From: an uncultured Ruminococcus sp.
GTDB taxonomy: Bacteria > Bacillota > Clostridia > Oscillospirales > Ruminococcaceae
Length of the DNA stretch: 14,136 bases
Assembly (NCBI GenBank): GCA_900541495.1
Contig: UQKC01000058.1
Span: 1 to 14,136 of the forward strand
Direction: 5' to 3'
Below are positions 1 to 3,827 of this stretch, piece after piece. Each line of letters begins with the position of its first letter. The first letter of the stretch is position 1. The notes beneath the pieces were generated by a model that saw only the letters and a list, made by a program, of their open reading frames with translations, was not told the DNA's origin and searched no databases. The position numbers and the translations under genes are program-made.

Positions 1-43
1 CTCTTCTCTGTCTTTCGAGGTTTCCCTCGCTGACAGCTTTATT

Positions 44-72
44 ATATTACCACTTCTCAAGCATTTTGTCAA
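44..72 (-). promoter_or_regulatory. Outward sigma-A promoter at left edge
   Basis: Read on the minus strand, TTGACA (67-72) and TAATAT (44-49) are separated by 17 bases. Transcription would leave the window at base 1. The transcript would begin with a small hairpin, CGAGG/CCTCG with a 4-base loop at 16-29. The gene it serves is outside the window. Confidence 0.55.
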
Positions 73-169
73 TACATTTTCCGACATTTTTTGAAATATG
101 TGAAATTTACCCTGTTTTTTTCAATATTCAGCATTTATTTTAGCCAATATTAGCATATGTATACATACA

Positions 170-204
170 TATAAAAGAAAGCGCATACCCAAAAGGATAT
201 GCGC
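170..204 (-). terminator. Intrinsic terminator of the 6S-like RNA
   Basis: On the minus strand GCGCATATCC pairs with GGGTATGCGC across a TTTT loop (181-204), a 10-bp stem with one G-U pair. It is followed by the T-rich run TTTCTTTTAT (170-180). It closes the structured RNA immediately upstream. Confidence 0.8.
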
Positions 205-372
205 TCTGTTTTTAAAGTGAACCGCCTTGCCGCCATGTGCAGCATAAAACCCGCACTCAAGCAGGTGGGCAACAGCCCTACAGTTTCACGCTCCCTGCAT
301 CCGTTACTCCACACATCTAATGTGGCGGGAGGTCTGCAATCCCCTGTCGGAGTCTGAATCCCTTTAATAATG
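175..372 (-). ncRNA. ssrS: 6S RNA (probable)
   Basis: A minus-strand unit of about 200 nt bounded by a sigma-A-type promoter and an intrinsic terminator, with no coding potential. 6S RNA mimics an open promoter, binds the sigma-A RNA polymerase holoenzyme and globally adjusts transcription in stationary phase. The size fits 6S. The outer ends can pair (TTAAAG near the 5' end with CTTTAA near 230), enclosing a long, interrupted rod-like fold. A small internal hairpin CACAT-TAG-ATGTG lies near 311-325. The 3' half resembles clostridial 6S sequences as I remember them, with a GGGC..GCCC element, a CACCTGC segment and a GCACATGGCGG segment. The call is by recognition and architecture, not by a covariance-model search. 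Another structured regulatory RNA is the alternative. Ends are approximate. Confidence 0.6.
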
Positions 373-378
373 TGTTGG

Positions 379-406
379 ATTATAAAAACACACTTTATCG
401 GTCAAA
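379..406 (-). promoter_or_regulatory. Promoter of the 6S-like RNA
   Basis: Minus strand: TTTGAC (401-406) or TTGACC (400-405) as the -35, and TATAAT (379-384) as the -10. The spacer is 15-16 bases, slightly short. The expected start near 372 gives the 5' end used for the RNA. A second TATAAT-like box lies upstream near 433-438 and could add a second start. Confidence 0.55.
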
Positions 407-480
407 GCAGTAGACACTTTCTTTAACTGTTACTATTATAGCACGTCGTTCTGAAAAAATCAATAGAAATTTTCGGAAAA

Positions 481-780
481 TTATTCGTACATATCATTGA
501 GCTTTTCAAGGAACATATTTCCGATGCGCTCATATTCTTCGTCACTGTCAATAGTAACGAGGATCTCCTCATCGTTTTCATCATATTCAGACTTGAGAAC
601 AACAAGCTCTGTATCAGCTTCGATCTCCTTTGTCGGATCTTCATAATAAGGAACGAGAGCATAGTAGTGATCTTCGCCTACGTCCATCTCGTCAATCTTT
701 TCAAAAGTCTGCTCTACGCCGTCTTCATCAACGAGGGTGTAGATATCAGCACCTAAATCCATGTCAAATTCTTCAGCCAT
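481..780 (-). CDS. DUF1292 family protein (YrzB-like)
   Basis: A 99-residue acidic protein beginning MAEEFDMDLGADIYTLVDED. It has the DUF1292 pattern: an N-terminal strand with a D-E-D-G turn (about residues 13-24), a central YYALVPYYED stretch (about 39-48), a strand reading ELVVLKSEYDENDEE (about 58-72), and a C-terminal helix. Its function is not known in any organism. In Firmicutes, members are often small conserved genes near RNA-processing or cell-division loci. The start is fixed by AAAGGAGG just upstream (about 786-793). It has its own promoter and reads toward the 6S-like RNA, 100 bp downstream, which has a separate promoter. There is no membrane segment or signal peptide. The family call is by recognition of sequence character. 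Confidence 0.8.
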   Translation of the reverse strand: MAEEFDMDLGADIYTLVDEDGVEQTFEKIDEMDVGEDHYYALVPYYEDPTKEIEADTELVVLKSEYDENDEEILVTIDSDEEYERIGNMFLEKLNDMYE

Positions 781-837
781 TGTTTTGCCTCCTTTGTATA
801 TAGTACGTCTGCTGCAAAATCAGCACTCAACATTCTT

Positions 838-866
838 ATTGTACTACAATGCTGACAAATTGTCAA
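838..866 (-). promoter_or_regulatory. Promoter of the DUF1292 gene with overlapping palindrome
   Basis: Minus strand TTGACA (861-866), 17-base spacer, TACAAT (838-843). The odd palindrome TGACAA-A-TTGTCA (853-865) overlaps the -35 and could be an operator or simply a consequence of the hexamer. It diverges from the plus-strand promoter 60 bases away. Confidence 0.65.
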
Positions 867-924
867 TATGTAAAATAAATAAAAAATCAGCACAAAATAT
901 ATCTAAGATTTCGACAGAAAACTG

Positions 925-953
925 TTGACTTTTACTAAACGATATGGTATATT
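925..953 (+). promoter_or_regulatory. Strong plus-strand promoter of the micro-ORF region
   Basis: TTGACT (925-930), exactly 17 bases, TATATT (948-953), with a start predicted near 960. No conventional gene follows on this strand for more than 2.4 kb. The promoter must serve the micro-ORF or structured RNA unit that ends at the terminator at 2281-2311. Confidence 0.75.
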
Positions 954-1033
954 ATACTCAAGGAAAGAGAAAAAGGTGAAACCAAAAGGAACACCAGATA
1001 CTCTAACCTAAAGCATTCAGGATAAACGGAACG

Positions 1034-1074
1034 GAAGATCAAATAAAGCGTCAGCCGGTGCAGGATCTTCACCG
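1034..1074 (+). other. Alternative hairpins in the leader
   Basis: GAAGATC (1034-1040) pairs perfectly with GATCTTC (1064-1070). The competing stem CGGTG (1056-1060) with CACCG (1070-1074) shares bases with it, so the two cannot form together. This looks like a small switchable leader structure, but only the base pairing is visible. Confidence 0.4.
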
Positions 1075-1121
1075 ATATCCAATAAAATGAAAATAATGCT
1101 TGGAAAGGAAGGACGAGTCCA

Positions 1122-1187
1122 ATGGAATTAAATGAAGAGCAGTCTATCGAGAGTACCCTTTGCGGCTCGTGCATAATGACCTTTTAA
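1122..1187 (+). CDS. Micro-ORF 1, 21 aa, cysteine-containing
   Basis: ATG with AAGGAAGGA 8 bases upstream (1104-1112), a good ribosome binding site. The 21-residue product starts MELNEEQSIEST and continues L-C-G-S-C-I-M-T-F. It has an acidic N-terminal half and a hydrophobic C-terminal half with two cysteines three apart. Such a layout is seen in leader-plus-core peptide precursors, but no modifying enzyme is encoded nearby, so this is only a resemblance. The first codons (ATGGAAT) match the later two-codon ORF at 1441, so the start context belongs to the repeated element. It is followed by hairpins and a terminator-like stem at 1283-1325, which would also fit a leader peptide of an attenuator. 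Function unknown. Confidence 0.45.
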   Translation: MELNEEQSIESTLCGSCIMTF

Positions 1188-1209
1188 GGAAAATAAAAGC
1201 GGAGTTTAA

Positions 1210-1215
1210 ATGTAA
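1210..1215 (+). other. Start-stop site (ATG TAA) with ribosome binding site
   Basis: GCGGAG (1199-1204), 5-base gap, then ATG directly followed by TAA. The next ATG (1224) is only 9 bases after the stop codon, a spacing that allows re-initiation. The site lies in a hairpin: CGGAGT near 1200-1205 pairs with ACTCCG near 1231-1236, and the inner stem AAACAT-AAG-ATGTTT includes the second ATG. Confidence 0.35.
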
Positions 1216-1223
1216 AACATAAG

Positions 1224-1376
1224 ATGTTTCACTCCGGTGCGATAGTGTATCGAAAACAAAAACTTAAAAGCAAAAAGCTAAGCCGCATATCTCGAAAGTT
1301 TCAGCATGGGATATACGGATTTTTTAATACCCTTTTACAAAATCCCGAAGCTTCTCCAACCGAGGGGTACTCTTAG
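1224..1376 (+). CDS. Small ORF, 50 aa, very basic, uncertain
   Basis: The longest plus-strand frame in the micro-ORF region. The product starts MFHSGAIVYRKQKLKSKKL, has about a dozen Lys/Arg in its first 25 residues, then a short hydrophobic part (GIYGFF, NTLL) and a polar tail. No ribosome binding site lies in front of its ATG. It could only be reached by re-initiation after the start-stop at 1210. The terminator-like stem 1283-1325 lies inside it. A frame of this length is not rare by chance in AT-rich DNA, so it may be untranslated. No family recognised. Confidence 0.25.
   Translation: MFHSGAIVYRKQKLKSKKLSRISRKFQHGIYGFFNTLLQNPEASPTEGYS
1283..1325 (+). terminator. Terminator-like stem inside the micro-ORF transcript
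   Basis: CCGCATATC (1283-1291) pairs with GATATACGG (1310-1318), 8 of 9 positions, followed by six T at 1320-1325. The loop is long (18 bases), so efficiency is uncertain. It could end part of the transcripts after micro-ORF 1. Confidence 0.4.
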
Positions 1377-1440
1377 ACGAAGAGAGTGTTTACGCCTTAA
1401 GGCTTTACATAAAAGGCAATAATTGTGAAAGGTGAGTCCA

Positions 1441-1449
1441 ATGGAATAA
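1441..1449 (+). other. Two-codon ORF (Met-Glu-stop)
   Basis: GAAAGGTG at 1427-1434 precedes ATG GAA TAA by 6 bases. GTCCAATGGAAT (1437-1448) repeats the start context of micro-ORF 1 (1118-1129) exactly, but here the reading frame ends after one sense codon. Confidence 0.35.
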
Positions 1450-1501
1450 AATTTACTGACAAATTTCACAGAAAGGTTTTGAATACCAATGCAGTAAATT
1501 T
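1449..1501 (+). repeat. 10-bp perfect inverted repeat
   Basis: AAATTTACTG (1449-1458) and CAGTAAATTT (1492-1501) are perfect complements enclosing 33 bases. The right arm overlaps a further ATG CAG TAA mini-frame (1489-1497). It starts right after the two-codon ORF at 1441. Confidence 0.6.
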
Positions 1502-1544
1502 CTAAAAAGCTGATATAAGACTTATCTGAAAGAAGTGAAGTCGT

Positions 1545-1577
1545 ATGAAAATTTTGACGAGGTACTTGTACATCTGA
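1545..1577 (+). CDS. Micro-ORF 2, 10 aa (MKILTRYLYI)
   Basis: ATG preceded by a purine-rich AGAAGTGAAG stretch (weak ribosome binding site). The product MKILTRYLYI is short, basic and hydrophobic. A GGAGTGAGACCACC element follows 6 bases after the stop. Translation is plausible but the signal is weaker than for the AAGGAG-led ORFs. Confidence 0.25.
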   Translation: MKILTRYLYI

Positions 1578-1658
1578 AAGATTGGAGTGAGACCACCGGA
1601 TAATTCAGCTTCGCATCTATGATGCATAGGACAAAATAAATATAAGGAGCGATGAGTT

Positions 1659-1703
1659 ATGAAAAATCTGAAACGTCGTTTCCATGATGAAAATATCCGA
1701 TAA
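1659..1703 (+). CDS. Micro-ORF 3a, 14 aa (MKNLKRRFHDENIR)
   Basis: AAGGAG (1644-1649), 9-base gap, ATG, product MKNLKRRFHDENIR, a cationic, polar peptide with no membrane segment. The second repeat copy encodes MKNLKRRFHDENL. Over the twelve shared residues the two differ by two third-position changes (AAA/AAG, GAA/GAG), both silent, which argues for translation. A closer ATG in another frame (1652) is only 2 bases from the AAGGAG site, and its product differs between copies by two amino-acid changes, so I prefer this frame. No family recognised. Confidence 0.5.
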   Translation: MKNLKRRFHDENIR

Positions 1704-1715
1704 ATCCGCAAAGGA

Positions 1716-1751
1716 GTGAGTCCAACAGGTTACGTCAGCGATGTCCGATAG
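1716..1751 (+). CDS. Possible GTG micro-ORF 4a, 11 aa
   Basis: The frame starting at the GTG inside GGAGTGAG reads V(M)SPTGYVSDVR then TAG. The copy at 1889-1924 encodes the same 11 residues despite two base changes, both silent (CCA/CCG, GTC/GTT). Against translation, the Shine-Dalgarno core abuts the GTG with no spacer. The frame is also open back to the stop of the upstream MKNL ORF, so stop-codon readthrough or coupling could be involved. Alternatively the conservation reflects RNA structure. Confidence 0.3.
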   Translation: MSPTGYVSDVR

Positions 1752-1830
1752 GGCGGGAATCAAAACAAGATCATCAAATGGTCAATTTCGCATCTCTGAT
1801 GCATAAAATAAACTGAAGGAGCGATGAATT

Positions 1831-1872
1831 ATGAAAAATCTGAAGCGTCGTTTCCATGATGAGAATCTTTGA
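1831..1872 (+). CDS. Micro-ORF 3b, 13 aa (MKNLKRRFHDENL)
   Basis: Second-copy homologue of the ORF at 1659. AAGGAG (1816-1821) with the same 9-base gap. Product MKNLKRRFHDENL; CGA at codon 14 of copy 1 is TGA here, shortening it by one residue. A TAA follows immediately, giving two stops in a row. Confidence 0.5.
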   Translation: MKNLKRRFHDENL

Positions 1873-1888
1873 TAAATACCGCAAGGGA

Positions 1889-1924
1889 GTGAGTCCGACA
1901 GGTTACGTTAGCGATGTCCGATAG
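1889..1924 (+). CDS. Possible GTG micro-ORF 4b, 11 aa
   Basis: Second copy of the SPTGYVSDVR frame, identical in protein to the frame at 1716-1751. It starts with GTG inside GGGAGTGAG, so it has the same spacing problem. Its TAG stop overlaps the conserved GTCC-GATA-GGAC hairpin (1916-1927). Confidence 0.3.
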   Translation: MSPTGYVSDVR

Positions 1925-2022
1925 GACGGGAACTCAAAACAAATCCATAAAGAAATGAAGAGATCTACAAATGGTAATATATAGGACTTCTCAAAAATTC
2001 TGAAAAGTAGGAGTGAATTCCA

Positions 2023-2031
2023 ATGTGCTGA
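2023..2031 (+). other. Two-codon ORF (Met-Cys-stop)
   Basis: TAGGAG (2008-2013), 9-base gap, ATG TGC TGA. The following TTTCTAAAAAGC(T/C)GAT (2033-2048) repeats 1499-1514, which follows the ATG CAG TAA mini-frame. Both members of this repeat pair therefore place a start with one sense codon and a stop before the same downstream sequence. Confidence 0.4.
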
Positions 2032-2076
2032 TTTTCTAAAAAGCCGATTCCATCAAAAATAAAGGAGTGTCCGCAA

Positions 2077-2127
2077 ATGTGGAAGCTTGGAATAATGGAT
2101 AAAGCTATCAGAAATTTCAGGAGGTAA
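2077..2127 (+). CDS. Micro-ORF 5, 16 aa (MWKLGIMDKAIRNFRR)
   Basis: AAAGGAG (2061-2067), 9-base gap, ATG: among the best initiation sites in the region. Product MWKLGIMDKAIRNFRR is basic and amphipathic if helical (W2, I6, A10, F14 against charged residues). Its last two codons are AGG AGG, which form the Shine-Dalgarno site for the next start (ATG at 2133). Translation of this ORF would therefore run over the neighbour's initiation site. It resembles the peptide encoded at 8529-8573 (MW, basic residue, IMD, terminal Phe). Function unknown; small membrane-active or signalling peptides are possibilities. Confidence 0.5.
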   Translation: MWKLGIMDKAIRNFRR

Positions 2128-2132
2128 GTCCA

Positions 2133-2144
2133 ATGAAGCGATAA
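2133..2144 (+). other. Three-codon ORF (Met-Lys-Arg-stop)
   Basis: A perfect AGGAGG (2119-2124), formed by the end of the preceding micro-ORF, is 8 bases from ATG AAG CGA TAA. The strength of the site contrasts with a product of only three residues. Confidence 0.4.
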
Positions 2145-2179
2145 AAACTGCTCAAACTCATTGAAAGCGAGTGGTGATT

Positions 2180-2221
2180 ATGAAAAATGTTCTTAGATTA
2201 CTTGGTTTGAAAGAATTCTGA
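2180..2221 (+). CDS. Micro-ORF 6, 13 aa (MKNVLRLLGLKEF)
   Basis: ATG with GTGGTGATT directly upstream; GGTGAT matches the 3' part of the anti-Shine-Dalgarno complement. Product MKNVLRLLGLKEF is hydrophobic and basic and begins MKN like the duplicated ORFs at 1659 and 1831. A GGAGTGAGACCACC element (2228-2241) follows the stop. Last ORF before the terminator. No family recognised. Confidence 0.4.
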   Translation: MKNVLRLLGLKEF

Positions 2222-2280
2222 CGAAACGGAGTGAGACCACCAGAACATTTAAAGGCTTCTTGCCAATTATAAATAAAATC

Positions 2281-2311
2281 AAGCAGCTGTCAGGTCGGCA
2301 GCTGCTTTTTT
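2281..2311 (+). terminator. Terminator of the micro-ORF transcript
   Basis: AAGCAGCTG (2281-2289) pairs with CAGCTGCTT (2299-2307), with a 9-base loop and a T run at 2306-2311. The stem can also fold in transcripts from the convergent gene that ends at 2315, though the T run on that side is weaker. Confidence 0.85.
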
Positions 2312-2314
2312 ATG

Positions 2315-3214
2315 TCATTTTATAATTCCGTTCAGGTCAAAATCAGGCGTGTATTCTTCCTTTGCCGAGGATTTTTCCTGCATAAATCCCTTAAAGCCAA
2401 GTTCTTCCGCCCTTTTCAGCACGGAATTGTATTCAAAAGTGCTTATCCTGCGCGAAATTTCGGGAAATTCCGAGCTTCGGTAAAACGGCGTGTATTGGCT
2501 CATCAAACTCAGCAGAATATCCTCCGTCCCCCACCGCGAAGCGATCTCTTCAAGCACCGCTATCGAATCGTGACGATGATTCGGCAGCGTCAGATGACGA
2601 ATTATTATCCCCTTTTTCATCAAACCGTCCTCACCAAACTCAGCCGCCCCAACCTGATGAAACATCTCGTCTATCGCCGCACATACGACCTCAAAATAAT
2701 CCCCTGCCGCCGAATATTTCCGTGCAATTTCATCATCATAATATTTAAAATCGGGCAAATAAATGTCAATATAGCCCTCCAGCATTTTCAGCGTTTCCAC
2801 ACGTTCATATCCGCCCGTGTTGTAAACTATCGGTATGTTCAGCTTCCCTTTCACACGCTCCAAAGCCGAAATTATCTGCGGAACAAAATGCGTCGGGCTG
2901 ACAAGATTAATGTTGTGCGCCCCTTTTTCCTGCAATTCAAGAAAAATTTCGCCGAGCCGCTCTTCGGTTATCACCTGCCCAAAATTTTTCGATGAAATTT
3001 TGTAGTTCTGGCAAAATACACATTTTAAACTGCACCCCGAAAAAAATACCGTCCCCGAACCGTTCTCGCCCGATAAACAAGGCTCTTCCCACTTGTGAAG
3101 ATATGCCTTAGCCGCCCGAAGCTCCGCTCCCTCACCACAGAATCCTACTCCGTTCACACGGTCAGCACCGCATTTCCTCGGGCAAAGTTCGCATTTCGTA
3201 AAATCATATTTCAT
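2315..3214 (-). CDS. PflX-like radical SAM protein (pyruvate formate-lyase activating enzyme-like)
   Basis: 299 residues. The radical SAM cluster motif C-x3-C-x2-C is at residues 61-68 (FSGCSLKCVFCQNY). An N-terminal set of cysteines (C8, C11, C15, C26) is typical of the PflX/COG1313 branch and may hold a second metal site. Central NTGGYERVETL and DIYLPDFKYYD segments fit the half-barrel fold. The enzyme would cleave S-adenosylmethionine with a 4Fe-4S cluster to make a radical. Its substrate is unknown; the family is named for similarity to glycyl-radical activases, but no glycyl-radical enzyme is nearby. The start is ATG with an AGGTGATT site upstream. It diverges from zapA, and its promoter region abuts the MITE-like element. 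Length is typical for the family. Confidence 0.85.
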   Translation of the reverse strand: MKYDFTKCELCPRKCGADRVNGVGFCGEGAELRAAKAYLHKWEEPCLSGENGSGTVFFSGCSLKCVFCQNYKISSKNFGQVITEERLGEIFLELQEKGAHNINLVSPTHFVPQIISALERVKGKLNIPIVYNTGGYERVETLKMLEGYIDIYLPDFKYYDDEIARKYSAAGDYFEVVCAAIDEMFHQVGAAEFGEDGLMKKGIIIRHLTLPNHRHDSIAVLEEIASRWGTEDILLSLMSQYTPFYRSSEFPEISRRISTFEYNSVLKRAEELGFKGFMQEKSSAKEEYTPDFDLNGIIK

Positions 3215-3232
3215 AAAATCACCTGTTTTCTG

Positions 3233-3261
3233 TTGAAATCATCAGCTATCTTTGGTATAAT
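3233..3261 (+). promoter_or_regulatory. Promoter of the zapA-U32 operon
   Basis: TTGAAA (3233-3238), 17-base spacer, TATAAT (3256-3261). The start would lie at or just inside the MITE-like element that begins at 3269, so the element forms most of the leader. Confidence 0.7.
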
Positions 3262-3268
3262 AATGTTA

Positions 3269-3393
3269 GGAAAAAGCTGATTAAAGCGAAGCGTTCGTTT
3301 TGCCATTTTGAAAAATGTACGAGTTTGCGTCTTTAATGTCAATTTGACATAAACATTTTGAAAAATGGCAAAAACGTATTAATCAGCGTTTCC
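3269..3393 (+). mobile_element. MITE-like element, 125 bp, in the zapA leader
   Basis: The ends are GGAAAAAGCTGATTAA (from 3269) and TTAATCAGCGTTTCC (to 3393). The two ends are inverted repeats of about 16 bases with a small mismatch, flanked on both sides by TTA (3266-3268, 3394-3396), consistent with a 3-bp target duplication. Further arms: CGTTTTGCCATTTT (3296-3309) against AAAATGGCAAAAACG (3362-3376), and at the centre the palindrome ATGTCAA-T-TTGACAT (3336-3350). It encodes nothing. The transcript could fold almost end to end. The same end sequence recurs at 8488-8502. Confidence 0.75.
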
Positions 3394-3443
3394 TTAATAT
3401 CCGGGCGGCATTGTGGGCGTTTCCCACAGAAAGGAACAACACT

Positions 3444-3827
3444 ATGAATAAAGTCAGAGTTACGATTTGCGGAAAGGAATATGCGCTCAAAACAGAGGAG
3501 AGCGCAAGCTATTTCTATGCGCTTGCGAAAAAGGTAGAAAAGGAAATCGACGGAATGGTCGCACAGTCGGACAGCATCAGCGTTCAGTCTGCGGCTGTTC
3601 TGGCGGCTCTTTCCGCTTTTGACGAGGCGCAGAAAGCCAACGAGAGCATCGACAATATCCGCACACAGATAAAGGAGTACGTTGACGAAGCCTGCGCGGC
3701 AAGAGCCGAAAAGGAAGAGGCTTTGAAGCAGGTCGAGGAGCTTAAACTCAAGGTAAAAGACCTTGAAAGTCAGCTCGAGATTTCCCAGATGAAAGAAACT
3801 ATCGACAAATCGGTGAATAAGAAGTAA
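3444..3827 (+). CDS. zapA: Cell division protein ZapA
   Basis: 127 residues. ZapA binds FtsZ and promotes bundling of its filaments at the Z ring at mid-cell. The N-terminal globular part (MNKVRVTICGKEYALKTEES, about 1-35) has the ZapA hallmark of a short strand, I-x-G-x-E-Y, then a helix with Y-F-Y-A-L-A-K-K-V-E. The C-terminal half (about 75-127) is a long charged coiled coil rich in Glu and Lys. ATG 3444 is chosen because AAAGGAA (3430-3436) sits 7 bases upstream; an in-frame TTG at 3411 has no such site. The stop and the next start overlap as TAATG, implying translational coupling with the U32 gene, an arrangement common in Firmicutes. Length is near usual. Confidence 0.88.
   Translation: MNKVRVTICGKEYALKTEESASYFYALAKKVEKEIDGMVAQSDSISVQSAAVLAALSAFDEAQKANESIDNIRTQIKEYVDEACAARAEKEEALKQVEELKLKVKDLESQLEISQMKETIDKSVNKK

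Larger units (their letters stand above)
1605..1942 (+). repeat. Tandem duplication, ~165-bp unit, two copies
   Basis: Copy 1 is 1605-1768 and copy 2 is 1782-1942. Each has, in order, the hairpin GCATC-T(A/C)T-GATGC, AAGGAG plus a 9-base gap, a 13-14-codon ORF starting MKNLKRRFHDEN, a GGAGTGAGTCC element continuing into an 11-codon GTG frame, and a GTCC-GATA-GG(G/A)C hairpin. The last is a U-G pair in copy 1 and a U-A pair in copy 2, so the stem is kept. Copy 2 lacks about 5 bases before the ribosome binding site and has 1 extra base after the MKNL ORF. Confidence 0.85.
960..2311 (+). other. Unrecognised ~1.35-kb transcript with micro-ORFs and repeated GGAGTGAG-WCC elements
   Basis: A promoter and a terminator frame this stretch, and neither strand holds a convincing normal-size gene. 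Plus strand: nine copies of a degenerate element close to GGAGTGAG(T/A)CC, starting at 1111, 1431, 1584, 1713, 1886, 2010, 2064, 2120 and 2228. Five run into an ATG 2-5 bases after the CC. GGAGTGA resembles a Shine-Dalgarno site, and the WCC that follows can fold back on GGA. Between the elements lie ORFs of 10-21 codons, two- to four-codon ORFs ending at once, a tandem duplication (1605-1942), and hairpins at 1034-1074, 1198-1236, 1283-1325 and 1449-1501. The two longer minus-strand frames (935-1174, 1502-1711) have no ribosome binding site. I do not recognise the locus. It may be a polycistronic micropeptide mRNA, a structured RNA that also encodes peptides, or a decayed repeat region. Confidence 0.6.

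Noticed and set aside
175..372. SRP RNA, RNase P RNA or tmRNA as the identity of the minus-strand RNA
   Set aside because: I do not see the SRP GGAA-tetraloop domain, the RNase P GAGGAAAGTCC-type core, or a tmRNA alanine-tRNA end and tag frame; 6S fits the size and layout better.
935..1711. Two minus-strand ORFs (935-1174 and 1502-1711)
   Set aside because: Neither has a ribosome binding site or recognisable domain, and both lie opposite the promoter-driven plus-strand unit.
960..2280. CRISPR array
   Set aside because: The repeated elements are short (about 11-16 bases), degenerate and irregularly spaced (54 to 320 bases), and no cas gene is present.
2312..2995. 227-codon plus-strand frame
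   Set aside because: It is antisense to the radical SAM gene, has no ribosome binding site, and its translation lacks any domain; the minus-strand protein has clear cysteine motifs.
3411..3443. Upstream TTG start for zapA
   Set aside because: It has no ribosome binding site and adds 11 residues foreign to ZapA; AAAGGAA precedes the ATG at 3444.
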